Positions 63,922-64,000 of a DNA stretch of 64,000 nucleotides are shown here, piece by piece. The stretch is from assembly GCF_001883705.2 (NCBI RefSeq), contig NZ_MDEQ02000023.1:52050-116049 (forward strand). The letters are read 5' to 3'. The DNA comes from Burkholderia catarinensis (GTDB lineage Bacteria > Pseudomonadota > Gammaproteobacteria > Burkholderiales > Burkholderiaceae). The notes under the pieces are model-generated. The model saw nothing but the letters and a program-made list of their open reading frames with translations. It ran no database searches and had not been told where the DNA came from. The translations under genes were made by a program, and so were the position numbers. Positions within the stretch are counted from its first letter, which is position 1, and the number at the start of each line of letters is the position of its first letter.

Positions 63922-64000
63922 GTCGTTATCGATCGATAGAGTCGTTGTTCGGCTTATGTGTTCGTGCGATCTTCGATAAGCCCCCCGGTGTGGCGCGCGA

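Overview
The window looks like a chromosomal stretch of a Burkholderia cepacia complex-like betaproteobacterium. GC is high and codons mostly end in G or C. Family content fits that genus: an ACC deaminase with its divergent Lrp-type regulator, a Gram-negative porin, a choline/betaine-type ABC transporter, a cable-pilus-like (CS1/class 5) fimbrial locus followed by hybrid sensor kinases and an RcsB/BvgA-like regulator, and a Wzx/Wzy-type exopolysaccharide cluster. I saw no rRNA, tRNA, CRISPR array, transposase or phage integrase. Layout: (1) 1-1925: the start of a ParD-like antitoxin gene, an amber-interrupted pseudogene and two unknown coupled genes. (2) 2102-10318: two divergent LysR genes, then an operon of aldehyde dehydrogenase, MFS transporter, enolase-superfamily sugar-acid dehydratase and GMC oxidoreductase, probably for uptake and oxidation of a sugar acid or related polyol. 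(3) 10642-15239: a Fap-like functional-amyloid locus. It has an outer-membrane barrel with an N-terminal coiled coil, convergent with four genes: a Gly/Ser-rich secreted protein, two secreted proteins carrying double-glycine motifs, and a periplasmic C39 peptidase. (4) 15873-18780: quaternary-amine ABC transporter; 19350-20501: a divergent porin; 20736-21929: an acyltransferase. (5) 22091-25725: two coupled alkaline phosphatases, one a lipoprotein, plus a His-rich periplasmic protein. (6) 25880-31309: phospholipid-type methyltransferase with a coupled 29-codon leader ORF, an aldo/keto reductase remnant, a GNAT gene, a PoxB-like pyruvate oxidase, and the acdR/acdS pair. (7) 31735-43098: nine tightly coupled exopolysaccharide genes (initiating sugar transferase, export lipoprotein, tyrosine phosphatase, BY-kinase, glycosyltransferase, pyruvyl transferase, flippase, polymerase-like protein, acyltransferase). 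The set is not the cepacian set. (8) 43605-54668: an unusually expanded CS1/cable-type fimbrial operon. A major pilin, usher and chaperone are followed by three tandem units of about 2.15 kb, each holding a half-chaperone (intact in unit 1, decayed in units 2 and 3), a CblD-like tip adhesin and a pilin, and then by a full chaperone. (9) 54887-62536: hybrid sensor kinase, response regulator, a small unknown gene and a second hybrid kinase whose receiver lacks the phospho-accepting Asp. This resembles the signalling genes known beside cable pili. (10) 63094-63921: a CsgG-like lipoprotein. How the parts fit: much of the window builds and controls the cell surface (amyloid-like fibre, exopolysaccharide, pili, porin). 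The motif TTAGTACNNGT occurs upstream of the exopolysaccharide cluster, the pilus operon and the second sensor kinase, and may tie them to one regulator. I regard the tandem pilus array and the double-glycine/C39 amyloid locus as the most novel items.
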